NCBI GenBank assembly: GCA_027483605.1
Contig: JAIXUE010000022.1
Span: forward strand, 62,001 to 126,000
Direction: 5' to 3'
Source of the DNA: Cryomorphaceae bacterium
GTDB taxonomy: Bacteria; Bacteroidota; Bacteroidia; Flavobacteriales_D; Crocinitomicaceae
DNA length: 64,000 nt
The notes beneath the pieces are model-generated. The model was not told where the DNA came from, made no database searches, and saw only the letters and a program-made list of their open reading frames with translations. Position 1 is the first letter of the stretch. Every line of letters begins with the position of its first letter. Below, piece by piece: positions 53,413-61,298 of this stretch. A program made the translations under genes and the position numbers.

Positions 53413-54168
53413 ATGCAAGAATCAGCTCTTTTTGAATACGTACTCCGGCTTTCCGACGACAGCCTTATTTTGGCTCAACGTTTGGGCGAGTGGTGTGGCC
53501 ATGGCCCAATCCTTGAAGAAGACATCGCCCTCACCAATATTTCACTAGACCTTATTGGTCAAGCCATCAGTCTCTATGACTTTGCAGCCGACTTAGAAGG
53601 CAAGGGCCGAAACCACGACCAATTGGCTTATTTGCGCTACGAGAATGAGTACAAAAACGTACTACTTGTAGAACAACCCAACGGAGATTTTGCCATGACC
53701 ATTCTTCGTCAATTTTTCTTCGATGCATTTCGTTTGCCCCTTTACGAGGCACTCATGCAAAGCCCAGAGGAACAATTAGCTGCCATCGCAGCCAAATCTG
53801 TCAAAGAAACGCGTTACCACCTCAAGCATACCTCAGAGTGGGTAATCCGCATGGGCGACGGCACCGAAGAGTCTCATCAGCGCGCACAAGCAGCAATTGA
53901 TCATCTGTGGCGCTATACCCATGAGTTATTTTACGAAGACGCCCACGATCAGTCTTTACAGGCTGCTGGAAAAGTGCCGTCAATGGCTGAGATACAAGCT
54001 AAATGGATGGCTACTGTAACCAGCATTCTTCAGGAGGCCACTTTAGAGATTCCAAAAAATAACTGGAAATTCGATGGCGGACGCGAAGGACGTCATTCCG
54101 AACACATGGGCTACATTCTTTCTGATTTGCAGTATATGCAAAGAGCCTATCCAAATATGGAATGGTAA
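53413..54168 (+). CDS. paaC: 1,2-phenylacetyl-CoA epoxidase subunit PaaC
   Basis: The 251-residue protein is the non-catalytic ferritin-like partner of PaaA. Features include DDSLILAQRLGEWCGHGP, EDIALTNISLDLIGQA, and KETRYHLKHTSEWVIRMGDGT, with C-terminal GREGRHSEHMGYIL. It stabilises PaaA and forms the heterotetramer. The gene end overlaps paaD by 7 bases. Confidence 0.96.
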   Translation: MQESALFEYVLRLSDDSLILAQRLGEWCGHGPILEEDIALTNISLDLIGQAISLYDFAADLEGKGRNHDQLAYLRYENEYKNVLLVEQPNGDFAMTILRQFFFDAFRLPLYEALMQSPEEQLAAIAAKSVKETRYHLKHTSEWVIRMGDGTEESHQRAQAAIDHLWRYTHELFYEDAHDQSLQAAGKVPSMAEIQAKWMATVTSILQEATLEIPKNNWKFDGGREGRHSEHMGYILSDLQYMQRAYPNMEW

Positions 54169-54647
54169 CAGAAACTGACATTCGGACTTACTTAAACGAG
54201 GTCAGTGATCCTGAAATCCCGGTACTCACGGTGACAGACCTTGGTGTTGTACAACAAATTTATTTGCAAGACCAAACTTGGTTTGTTGAGCTCACACCAA
54301 CCTATAGTGGCTGCCCTGCCATGCAACAAATAGAAGCGGATATCCTTGCGAAGTTGAAGGAAAAAGGAATCTTTAATGCGCAAGTTAAACACGTCTTGAG
54401 CCCAGCCTGGACCACCGACTGGATTTCTGAAGAGGGCCGCCAAAAGTTGAGACTCTACGGTATTGCACCACCGGTAAATGAACCCGACAAAAGTGCGCTT
54501 TTTTCAGAACCACCTCGCGTGGCTTGTCCAAAATGCAATAGCAACAACACCCGAATGGTCAGTTTATTTGGCAGTACGGCCTGCAAAGCGCATTACCAGT
54601 GCAATGAATGCCAAGAACCCTTTGACTACTTCAAGTGCTTGAAATAG
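54162..54647 (+). CDS. paaD: Phenylacetate degradation protein PaaD (iron-sulfur assembly factor)
   Basis: The 161-residue protein has the MIP18/DUF59 N-terminal domain (LNEVSDPEIPVLTVTDLGVV) and a C-terminal zinc-ribbon-like segment (CPKCNSNNTRM ... CNECQEPFDYFKC). It is thought to help mature the iron-sulfur cluster of PaaE. A terminator hairpin follows at 54669-54692. The rest of the catabolic pathway (paaF, G, H, J, K, Z) is not in the window. Confidence 0.95.
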   Translation: MVTETDIRTYLNEVSDPEIPVLTVTDLGVVQQIYLQDQTWFVELTPTYSGCPAMQQIEADILAKLKEKGIFNAQVKHVLSPAWTTDWISEEGRQKLRLYGIAPPVNEPDKSALFSEPPRVACPKCNSNNTRMVSLFGSTACKAHYQCNECQEPFDYFKCLK

Positions 54648-54668
54648 TATGATATAAATATAGTATTG

Positions 54669-54692
54669 AAGCGTCTAATGAGACGCTTTTTT
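54669..54692 (+). terminator. paaABCD terminator
   Basis: AAGCGTCT (54669-54676) pairs perfectly with AGACGCTT (54681-54688) around AATG, followed by a T-run. Confidence 0.85.
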
Positions 54693-54705
54693 ATTTTTAT
54701 AGTAC

Positions 54706-54743
54706 TATGTAATACATAATACAATATAAAACATATATCTTTG
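54706..54743 (+). promoter_or_regulatory. padR promoter with operator-like dyad
   Basis: TATCTTTG at 54736-54743 is the -7 box, 18 bases before the ATG. The perfect dyad TATGTA-A-TACATA at 54706-54718 lies where the -33 element would be. PadR-family sites are often ATGTA/TACAT dyads, so autorepression is likely. Confidence 0.6.
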
Positions 54744-54761
54744 TATCAAATTGAGTTAAAG

Positions 54762-55100
54762 ATGAATGTAGAGAATACGCAAGCGCAAATGCGAAAAGGT
54801 GTTTTGGAATACTGTATTCTTGGCATCTTGCATCAAGGAGAGGCTTATCCTTCAGAAATCTTGGATAAATTGCGCAATGCACAATTATTAGTCGTGGAGG
54901 GAACGGTCTATCCTTTACTCACGCGGCTCAAGAATTTAGAGGTGCTCACTTATCGCTGGGAAGAATCCACCTCGGGCCCGCCAAGAAAGTACTACAAAAT
55001 GACCCAAAAGGGCCAGGACTTTTACCTCGAATTAGCCCGCACTTGGCAAGAATTACAACAAGCCGTTGAACAAATCAATCAAAAAAAGAACCATGAATAA
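54762..55100 (+). CDS. PadR-family transcriptional regulator
   Basis: The 112-residue winged-helix protein has the PadR core: MRKGVLEYCILGILHQGEAYPSEI in adjacent helices, VEGTVYPLLTRLKNL as recognition helix, and SGPPRKYYKMTQKGQ in the wing. The C-terminal helix mediates dimerisation. It shares an 8-base overlap with the PspC gene, forming the common PadR plus HAAS/PspC envelope-stress pair. The ATG at 54762 is used because an in-frame codon at 54741 overlaps the promoter. Confidence 0.93.
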   Translation: MNVENTQAQMRKGVLEYCILGILHQGEAYPSEILDKLRNAQLLVVEGTVYPLLTRLKNLEVLTYRWEESTSGPPRKYYKMTQKGQDFYLELARTWQELQQAVEQINQKKNHE

Positions 55101-56643
55101 AACCGTTTCTATCCATATCCAAGGATTTCCCTTTATTCTTGAAGAACAAGCCTACCAAGTACTTCAAAACTATTTGCAGGCCCTTAAAAACGTATTGAGC
55201 AATGAGCCTGGCGCAGATGACATCCTTCAAGATGTCGAGCTGCGCATTGTTGAACTACTCCAACAAAATCAGATGGGCGCTTCACAGGTCATCCTACAAA
55301 CGCGCATAGATGAGGTTATAGCGGTATTGGGGAGTCCTGAAAACTTCAGTGACAACCCAATTGAACAGCAGGCTCCTGTTCAAACAGCCCAGCAAGATCG
55401 TTCACACAAGCGTTTTTTTCGCGATTCAGATACTGCAATTCTTGGTGGTGTAGCGAGTGGTGTAGCGGCATATTTCAATATAGATGTCGTTTTTGTTCGA
55501 GTGGCTTTTGTTTTGTTTACGATGGTATTTGGATCTGGAATCCCTATTTATGTTTTACTGTGGATCATCATTCCAGTCGCCAAAACAGCGAGTGAAAAAC
55601 TTCAAATGAAAGGCGTTCCAGTGAATATAGAAAGCATCAAAACTGAATTTAAAGAAGCTACAGAACGCATTGAGAAGAACGCCAATAAATGGTCAAGTCA
55701 ACTAAAGACAGGATCAGGTCTAAGTGATAGCGCGCGTCGTTTTGTTGATTTTATCCGCAAGTTAATAGGAGCCTTACTAGTTTTTTGGGGCTTAGCAAGT
55801 ATGGTAAGCACTTCTATTTTCTTGTTCGTTGACCCAGAGTTGATCCCCGCTCAGGTGAATGGCGAGTTTACATCACTTGGCGAATTAGGCGCCCTCTTTT
55901 TTGAAACAAGTCAAATCAAAGATATGGTCTACTTGGGAGTTGCATTAGTCGCATTTTCAATTGCACTTTCAGCTATGTTCATTGGGTTTCGCCTGCTCTT
56001 GGTATGGAAAGGAAAGTGGTATCGGGCTACATTAGGACTTTTTGGTGCGAGCGCTTTCATAGGTCTCGTTTTGTTGATAATTAGTGGTGTATCAACAGCT
56101 AAATCTTTTGCAATTGATGGCGGAATGCGCGCTGAGGTAGGCTCTTTTGAGGGAGATTCGCTCCAACTAAACGTAACAACAGACTTGCACTTAGCCCAAT
56201 TGAATGAGCGCAAGTTTCGCTTGAATAATGACTCATTTCGTCCGAGTCGCAATCCTGATCAAGGGCTCATACTGACCGACAACGGCCGAATTTACACGAG
56301 TGGAATCGAAGTAGTTTATACGACGTCCACAGATAGTCTATATCATATTTTTGTGGAGAAAAAGGCCAATGGCACCTCGTATTTAAAAGCCAACCAACGA
56401 GCAGCTCGTATAGCTTACCCTTGTCATTTAAAGGGAAGAGAACTCCTTATTTCGAGTGGCTTTTCTTATCCTGCAAAAGACCGTATTCGCGACCAAGAAG
56501 TTGTTCTTCAGATTGCCGTACCAAGAGGCAAGGTTGTCTTACATCAAAATAAAATTGTGTTTCCTTATTATTCTACAGAAGAACCAGAGCGCGCCTCCGA
56601 CCGAGCTTACATATACGGAGGTGGTACTTACTCAGCGTGGTAA
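55093..56643 (+). CDS. PspC-domain membrane protein with N-terminal HAAS-like domain
   Basis: The 516-residue protein has an N-terminal ~90-residue helical HAAS-like region (ILEEQAYQVLQNYLQALKN) and a PspC domain (~110-175; FFRDSDTAILGGVASGVAAY, then a membrane helix). Further membrane helices lie at ~225-330, with a C-terminal beta-rich domain likely outside the cytoplasm. PspC proteins sense envelope state. The pair with PadR suggests a regulatory switch for membrane stress. Its 3' end overlaps the convergent DUF5916 gene by 12 bases. Confidence 0.85.
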   Translation: MNKTVSIHIQGFPFILEEQAYQVLQNYLQALKNVLSNEPGADDILQDVELRIVELLQQNQMGASQVILQTRIDEVIAVLGSPENFSDNPIEQQAPVQTAQQDRSHKRFFRDSDTAILGGVASGVAAYFNIDVVFVRVAFVLFTMVFGSGIPIYVLLWIIIPVAKTASEKLQMKGVPVNIESIKTEFKEATERIEKNANKWSSQLKTGSGLSDSARRFVDFIRKLIGALLVFWGLASMVSTSIFLFVDPELIPAQVNGEFTSLGELGALFFETSQIKDMVYLGVALVAFSIALSAMFIGFRLLLVWKGKWYRATLGLFGASAFIGLVLLIISGVSTAKSFAIDGGMRAEVGSFEGDSLQLNVTTDLHLAQLNERKFRLNNDSFRPSRNPDQGLILTDNGRIYTSGIEVVYTTSTDSLYHIFVEKKANGTSYLKANQRAARIAYPCHLKGRELLISSGFSYPAKDRIRDQEVVLQIAVPRGKVVLHQNKIVFPYYSTEEPERASDRAYIYGGGTYSAW

Positions 56644-59085
56644 CTTAACTTGATCTTTTTTGAGTTGTTGGGCATCTAGCCAATAAATCAATTTCATGGA
56701 AAAGCTATTGAGTGCACCTGTTTGAAGGGTATAAGAAAGGTCTTGCCAATAAGCTGCATTGACTTGCTCATTACTTGCAAAAACAGAATTTTTCCACACA
56801 ATATTCAGCTCGCTTCCGGGAAAGAAAACCCAGCGGTAGACCAAATCTATGGTAAAAGCATTGTAGTTGATATCGTAGGCAGATTTACCTTCAGACGTTA
56901 GGCCATTAAAGCCCTCTAAAAGTTCAAGGCTGCCATCTTCTTGCAAAAGCGAAAAGTGTTGATAGGTAAGGGTAGAGCGGTAGTGGCGTAAGCGCAAGCT
57001 TAAAGACATGCGATTGGTCAGGATATAATCAAAAGATATAGCCTGGATGGTTGTATTTCGATTGCGTTGACCAAAAAGAATACCTGAGTAAGTTTGGGCA
57101 GGGCTTGCAAACGGAATGGCGTAGCCGATGCTATTGAATTGCAACTCTTTTTCAAAAGAATAAATCAAGAAAATGGCATCAGAAAGCCGAATTCTCGGAT
57201 TCAAATTATAGGCATATTGTTTCCAAGGGTGCGCAAGATATTCAGTGATATTTCCACCGAAATCGATGGCGAATTTTCGTTGGTAATTTGAGGAATACCA
57301 GGCGTTCAAAAAGACAAATTGCGGGCTTGTAAATACTTTGCCCCAAGTACGTGCCTCAAAATAGTCTTTGCTTTCTTGCAAGTTACCTCCACCACTGAAA
57401 CCACAAGCATTGAATTTTTTACTCACCGTAAAGAAATTGAGGGTGGCCATATTTGATGTGAAAGTATTTGGTTCGTATAGGTAAGCTTGAAATACATTGG
57501 CATTGATACTCCATTTCATGAGCTTTTTCCATTTCGGTGTAAAATCGCGATAGCTTGCACTTGCTTCAAATACCCTTCGGTTGTTATTGTAATTGAATCC
57601 GAGGTCGTTTGGGTCATAGGTGTCTGATTCTTCCAAATAGCCTAGGCCTGCAATGAATGAGCCGCGTTGTTTTTGAATATTGAGATTGAGGTTGTGTCCG
57701 AGGGTAGCTTCTTGGTCAAGTTGGGCAGAAAGAATGCCTTTTCCGTTGATGTTGTAATTGTTGTCTTTGGTATTGAGGTTGAAGTTAAAAGCTGAGACGT
57801 TAGCATCGTAAAAAGAGCCAGACCGCCATACGTTGGTGTTGGTGAAGGTGATTGAAGAATTGTTTTTGAGGTTTTGGTCAAAAACAAGTACGTTGTAATT
57901 GGTGAGTGGAGAAATAAGCACCTCGCGTTTGCTCGCATCAATTGTAGATACCGCTGTTGCTATTTGTTCGGCATTAACAGCATTGAAAACACCTATGCCA
58001 AGTCCGTTACTATTGCGCCCGGAAAGCTTAGAAGCATTGTAAAGTTGAGACGAACCAGGGACGTTTTCTAGGTACTCATCTTCTTTGAGAAGAGTTTGAG
58101 TAACTTTATTGGGCGCTTGGATACCTATCCTGCGGCTATAAAATATGCCGGCTTTGTTGAAGAGTTCCATTCCCTCTGTGAAGAACTGCCGATTTTCATT
58201 GAATTGCACTTCAAAAGGGGTGAGGTTCAGAACTTGCTGATCAAAAACGACCTGGCCAAAATCAGGCACTAAGGTCAAGTCTAAGGTAAAAGCTTCGTTC
58301 ACCCCGTATTTGATGTCCATACCACCATTGAAGGAGCGCAACAGACTTTTGCTACCATCTTCATTACGTACTTCGTCGGCATAAGCCGAGACATATGGTA
58401 TGAGCGCTAAACGCAATGGGGGGCTTATGTTTTTAATGTTGGTGATGTCTCCACTTTCTAGCAACATGTTTTCAAGGTCGGGATTGACTGCTACCCAAGA
58501 AGCTTCCTCTCTGTTTCTGGCAATTTGCCGCCCAAAATTAACACCCCAGTCTTGTACTTCCTTTTGTGGAAAACGCAATGCCGAATATGGTATGCGAATT
58601 TCGGCAATCCAACCATTTTCCACAATTTGAACGGCACTGTGCCAAACTAAATTGAGGCGGTCGTTGTAGTCATTGGCTGCAATTTTGGCGTCGAGCTGCA
58701 CCCCACGGCTAGTAAGGCCAAAATAGAAACCGTTTTGGTTGTCGTTATAGGTGTCGAGAAAAATTCCGATGATGTCGCAATTAGGATTGTAGTCGTCGCG
58801 CAGAGAGAGCACATTGGAAATGGAATCTGGCGGATCTTGGCAGAAAAAACCAAAATAAACAGCATCTTGGTCATAGAGTAATTGAACACGAGTTAGGCTT
58901 TTTGAAGGTTTGCCTGGTTCTGGCTTGATTTGAATAAACGGGCTCAAAATAGCATCGCTAGACCACGAGCTTTCGTTGAGTATGCCGTCGATAGACATTT
59001 TTTCGGTAGTGAATTGCGCTTGGAGTTGTTTTTGACCAAAGCCATCAAAAGAAATGAGTAAGAGTAAAAAGAGTTGCCAACGCAT
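56632..59085 (-). CDS. DUF5916 outer-membrane protein with CBM9-like N-terminal domain
   Basis: The 817-residue protein has a signal peptide with cleavage before Gln18, an N-terminal beta-sandwich of the CBM9-like type (about 25-215; IDGILNESSW, LYDQDAVYFGFFCQD, IGIFLDTYNDNQNGFYF), and a long C-terminal region of alternating barrel-like strands. This is the usual DUF5916 layout in Bacteroidota; the function is not established, though carbohydrate binding is often suggested. The ATG at 59085 lies three bases after a TAAATTTG box; a TTG at 59091 is inside that box. Confidence 0.86.
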   Translation of the reverse strand: MRWQLFLLLLISFDGFGQKQLQAQFTTEKMSIDGILNESSWSSDAILSPFIQIKPEPGKPSKSLTRVQLLYDQDAVYFGFFCQDPPDSISNVLSLRDDYNPNCDIIGIFLDTYNDNQNGFYFGLTSRGVQLDAKIAANDYNDRLNLVWHSAVQIVENGWIAEIRIPYSALRFPQKEVQDWGVNFGRQIARNREEASWVAVNPDLENMLLESGDITNIKNISPPLRLALIPYVSAYADEVRNEDGSKSLLRSFNGGMDIKYGVNEAFTLDLTLVPDFGQVVFDQQVLNLTPFEVQFNENRQFFTEGMELFNKAGIFYSRRIGIQAPNKVTQTLLKEDEYLENVPGSSQLYNASKLSGRNSNGLGIGVFNAVNAEQIATAVSTIDASKREVLISPLTNYNVLVFDQNLKNNSSITFTNTNVWRSGSFYDANVSAFNFNLNTKDNNYNINGKGILSAQLDQEATLGHNLNLNIQKQRGSFIAGLGYLEESDTYDPNDLGFNYNNNRRVFEASASYRDFTPKWKKLMKWSINANVFQAYLYEPNTFTSNMATLNFFTVSKKFNACGFSGGGNLQESKDYFEARTWGKVFTSPQFVFLNAWYSSNYQRKFAIDFGGNITEYLAHPWKQYAYNLNPRIRLSDAIFLIYSFEKELQFNSIGYAIPFASPAQTYSGILFGQRNRNTTIQAISFDYILTNRMSLSLRLRHYRSTLTYQHFSLLQEDGSLELLEGFNGLTSEGKSAYDINYNAFTIDLVYRWVFFPGSELNIVWKNSVFASNEQVNAAYWQDLSYTLQTGALNSFSMKLIYWLDAQQLKKDQVKLPR

Positions 59086-59088
59086 GGG

Positions 59089-59096
59089 CAAATTTA
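59089..59096 (-). promoter_or_regulatory. -7 box three bases before the DUF5916 start
   Basis: TAAATTTG on the minus strand, then ccc and ATG. Exact match to TAnnTTTG. Confidence 0.5.
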
Positions 59097-59100
59097 CAAC

Positions 59101-59790
59101 TTAAACCCCTTTTCTTGCAACAACATGTAGGCATTCTTCATGAACTTCATAAGTAACCCAAATTTTAATGTCTTTTTTGAAGCGCACTAAAATTTGCGAA
59201 ATCAATGTTTGCAGGTACTGATTTTCGATGGGTGTCAGGGGACGATTTGCTTTGAATCGGGAAAAAGAGATGTCAAAACTATTGCCGTTTAAATGAGGAC
59301 TTCTCTTGACTGCAGTGCGGTTCTTGCGGACTAATTTAGCTACGGTGTGTTTGGTGCGGGTCATGGAGGTAACAATCAATTGACACCCTTTGAGCGGAGT
59401 TTGGGCTAAAGAATCTTGAAAAGCGCTGCCGATTTGCGTCAATATTTTTGCAGCATAAGGCGTTAAAAATGCATAGGAATAGTGGAAAGTATCTAAAACA
59501 AAGCTTTTTTGAGCTTGCACAAGCACAAGCTGCTTTGCGCGAAAGGCTTTGCGCAGCCCTTGTGTATTGGCAACTGGTTGAATGCCTTGCTTGACGGAGC
59601 GGTCCATGTATTCTACTAGCCGGTTGTTGAGTTGTGCAGTATAAACAGAAGGATCTGTTGGTGTAAGAGTGATTGCTGTACCTTCTTGTATTTTGGCGGG
59701 CCCCATTGTATCAGCTGGCTCTGACGGCCAATAAGCAAAAGCTAAAAGCACAAAACTAATGGCGAATAAAAAGAGGTGATAAAGCCGCAT
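59101..59790 (-). CDS. DUF5715 (M15-like peptidase fold) membrane-anchored protein
   Basis: The 229-residue protein has an N-terminal membrane anchor (RLYHLFLFAISFVLLAFAYW) and a C-terminal domain with motifs like the LAS/M15 peptidases: SMTRTKHTV, RSPHLNGNSFDISF (His and Asp ligands) and EVHEECLHVV (second His). This suggests a zinc-dependent peptidoglycan carboxypeptidase-like enzyme in the periplasm. The family is uncharacterised as far as I know. The ATG at 59790 follows a TATATTTG box by five bases; the longer frame to 59889 would overlap the divergent gene. Confidence 0.8.
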   Translation of the reverse strand: MRLYHLFLFAISFVLLAFAYWPSEPADTMGPAKIQEGTAITLTPTDPSVYTAQLNNRLVEYMDRSVKQGIQPVANTQGLRKAFRAKQLVLVQAQKSFVLDTFHYSYAFLTPYAAKILTQIGSAFQDSLAQTPLKGCQLIVTSMTRTKHTVAKLVRKNRTAVKRSPHLNGNSFDISFSRFKANRPLTPIENQYLQTLISQILVRFKKDIKIWVTYEVHEECLHVVARKGV

Positions 59791-59795
59791 TGAAA

Positions 59796-59803
59796 CAAAT
59801 ATA
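59796..59803 (-). promoter_or_regulatory. -7 box of the DUF5715 gene, five bases from ATG
   Basis: TATATTTG on the minus strand, then tttca and ATG. Back-to-back with the DUF493 promoter. Confidence 0.5.
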
Positions 59804-59811
59804 AAAATTGA

Positions 59812-59843
59812 TTGCTTTGGTCTAACGCAAGTTCGTAATTTTG
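59812..59843 (+). promoter_or_regulatory. Promoter of the DUF493 gene, -7 box four bases from ATG
   Basis: TTG at 59812-59814, a 21-base spacer, TAATTTTG at 59836-59843, then tgtc and the ATG at 59848. Confidence 0.6.
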
Positions 59844-59847
59844 TGTC

Positions 59848-60111
59848 ATGGGAACATTTGATACACTCAGAGCACAACTCGAAGAACAAGAATGGCCAAA
59901 TGTCTATTTATTCAAATTTATTGTCCCTAATGACAACACGCATCTTGCGCAAGTAACAGCGTTATTTGATGCCAATAGTGAAATCAGTTACCATCATTCC
60001 GGAACGGGCAAGTACGTGAGCTTGAGCGCCAAAGAAGTCATGCTGTCTGCAGCAGACATCATTGCTGTTTACGAACGCGCAGCGCTTATTCCGGGTATAA
60101 TCTCTTTATAA
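59848..60111 (+). CDS. DUF493-family protein (YbeD-like)
   Basis: The 87-residue protein fits the DUF493/YbeD ferredoxin-like fold: YLFKFIVPNDNTHLAQVTALF and HHSGTGKYVSLSAKEVM. In E. coli YbeD is a small regulator-like protein linked to lipoate metabolism genes; the role here is unknown. Its stop overlaps the next ATG by one base. The promoter box predicts a leaderless mRNA. Confidence 0.85.
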   Translation: MGTFDTLRAQLEEQEWPNVYLFKFIVPNDNTHLAQVTALFDANSEISYHHSGTGKYVSLSAKEVMLSAADIIAVYERAALIPGIISL

Positions 60112-60479
60112 TGGAAGCAATTGTCCAGTTCTTATTTGTCACATTTCTTATTTTATTGGCTATTATCGGCTACCGTGCACTACTCCGAAAATTCCAACGG
60201 GGCCAAGTTGTTCACAAAGATTTCTGCGAGTTGTATAACCTCGATCAGGAACCTGCCGCTGGTGAATTAGCATTTTATTTCGTTTGTCCTGAATCTACCT
60301 CGGTTCGTTTTGCTATTTGGCAAAACAACCAACTTGTATTGGAGCTCGCAAACGATACCTTTGATAAAGGTGGGCATCTCTTGCGTTTTGACAGCACGCA
60401 GCTTGCCAACGGTGTTTATTATTACGGTATTGTAACTGCTGATCAGGAGACCAAAAAACGCATGACGATCGCTAATTAA
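60111..60479 (+). CDS. Hypothetical membrane-anchored protein, 122 residues
   Basis: The protein has one N-terminal membrane helix (FLFVTFLILLAIIGYRAL) and a C-terminal beta domain. That domain's end (LANGVYYYGIVTADQETKKRMTIAN, split by turn residues) resembles the last strands of T9SS type A domains, but no sorting-domain start (YPNP) is present, so I do not call it cargo. It is coupled to the DUF493 gene. Its stop shares a TTAA with the stop of the convergent gene. Confidence 0.75.
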   Translation: MEAIVQFLFVTFLILLAIIGYRALLRKFQRGQVVHKDFCELYNLDQEPAAGELAFYFVCPESTSVRFAIWQNNQLVLELANDTFDKGGHLLRFDSTQLANGVYYYGIVTADQETKKRMTIAN

Positions 60480-61177
60480 GACTCGTCTGTAGACTTCTCA
60501 ATTTTGATGCGAGAAGGCTTTCTAGGCAATTTGTATTTGGGTTTGTGAAAATCGCTTTTGTAGCCGTCGGTTTTTTCGATGCGATACACCAGGCCTAAGC
60601 TATACTGTGTGTAAGAGGAACTCCCTAGGATATCTACCAAACCAAATTTATAGACGCCTTGTGCTTGCAATCCGATTTGCTTGCTAAGCCAGAACGTACA
60701 GCCTGCCGATAAATTAAGGGTCGGGCTGAGCAACGGTGCACTTTGTTTGGGATCTGCTGAACGCAGGCTAAAACCAAGCCCAGCACCTAAGTAGGGGTCA
60801 AGCGTACCACGGCCCAACTGCTTGTAAAATGAATACTTAAGTGCAGCATCAAAATAGCCAATAAAACCATCGACACCTATTGAGTCATTGACTTTTCTTT
60901 CAGGTTTGTAAGTTTGTGCACCCAATACGGCTTCTGCACTCCATCCGTTGTAAATGTAGCGGTCGACGTACAGCCTAGAAGGGAAAGGCAACCCGTGGAG
61001 TTGGTCTATAGGCATTGGATTGAGCTCCTTACCGTCGTCATCGGTTGTGGTCCAGGCGAGCCCGAATTGCCAAAAATAGTTGTCTCGGTTGGTGATCATT
61101 TTGTCTGGCTGTGCCAGTACGGATGCCTGAATCAAGACAAAGAAAAGACTGAAAATGATGGAGAGTTGTTGGCGCAT
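60476..61177 (-). CDS. Outer-membrane beta-barrel protein, porin-like
   Basis: The 233-residue protein has a signal peptide with cleavage before Gln23 (VLA|Q). It shows barrel-like alternating strands ending ...YSLGLVYRIEK and then a 30-residue basic, hydrophilic C-terminal tail rich in Lys and Pro (KLPRKPSRIKIEKS), which would lie in the periplasm. It fits the small outer-membrane beta-barrel proteins of Bacteroidota. The ATG at 61177 lies 17 bases after TAAATTTG (minus strand, 61195-61202). Confidence 0.8.
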   Translation of the reverse strand: MRQQLSIIFSLFFVLIQASVLAQPDKMITNRDNYFWQFGLAWTTTDDDGKELNPMPIDQLHGLPFPSRLYVDRYIYNGWSAEAVLGAQTYKPERKVNDSIGVDGFIGYFDAALKYSFYKQLGRGTLDPYLGAGLGFSLRSADPKQSAPLLSPTLNLSAGCTFWLSKQIGLQAQGVYKFGLVDILGSSSYTQYSLGLVYRIEKTDGYKSDFHKPKYKLPRKPSRIKIEKSTDES

Positions 61178-61194
61178 GCGTTTGTTTCTAAGTA

Positions 61195-61202
61195 CAAATT
61201 TA
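61195..61202 (-). promoter_or_regulatory. -7 promoter box of the beta-barrel gene
   Basis: TAAATTTG on the minus strand, 17 bases before the ATG at 61177. Confidence 0.5.
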
Positions 61203-61284
61203 ATCAATATCACTACGGTAGCACTTTAAACAGAATAAATGAATTGACAATCAATTGTTGATGTGTCGTTTGCTATTAAATCAG

Positions 61285-61292
61285 TAAATTTG
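61285..61292 (+). promoter_or_regulatory. -7 box of the IPExxxVDY gene, six bases from ATG
   Basis: TAAATTTG, then ggacga and the ATG at 61299. Exact match to TAnnTTTG. Confidence 0.5.
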
Positions 61293-61298
61293 GGACGA

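Noticed and set aside
60111..60479. Small membrane protein as T9SS cargo
   Set aside because: The end resembles the last strands of a sorting domain, but the N-terminal helix looks like a retained anchor and the domain lacks the Y-P-N-P start.
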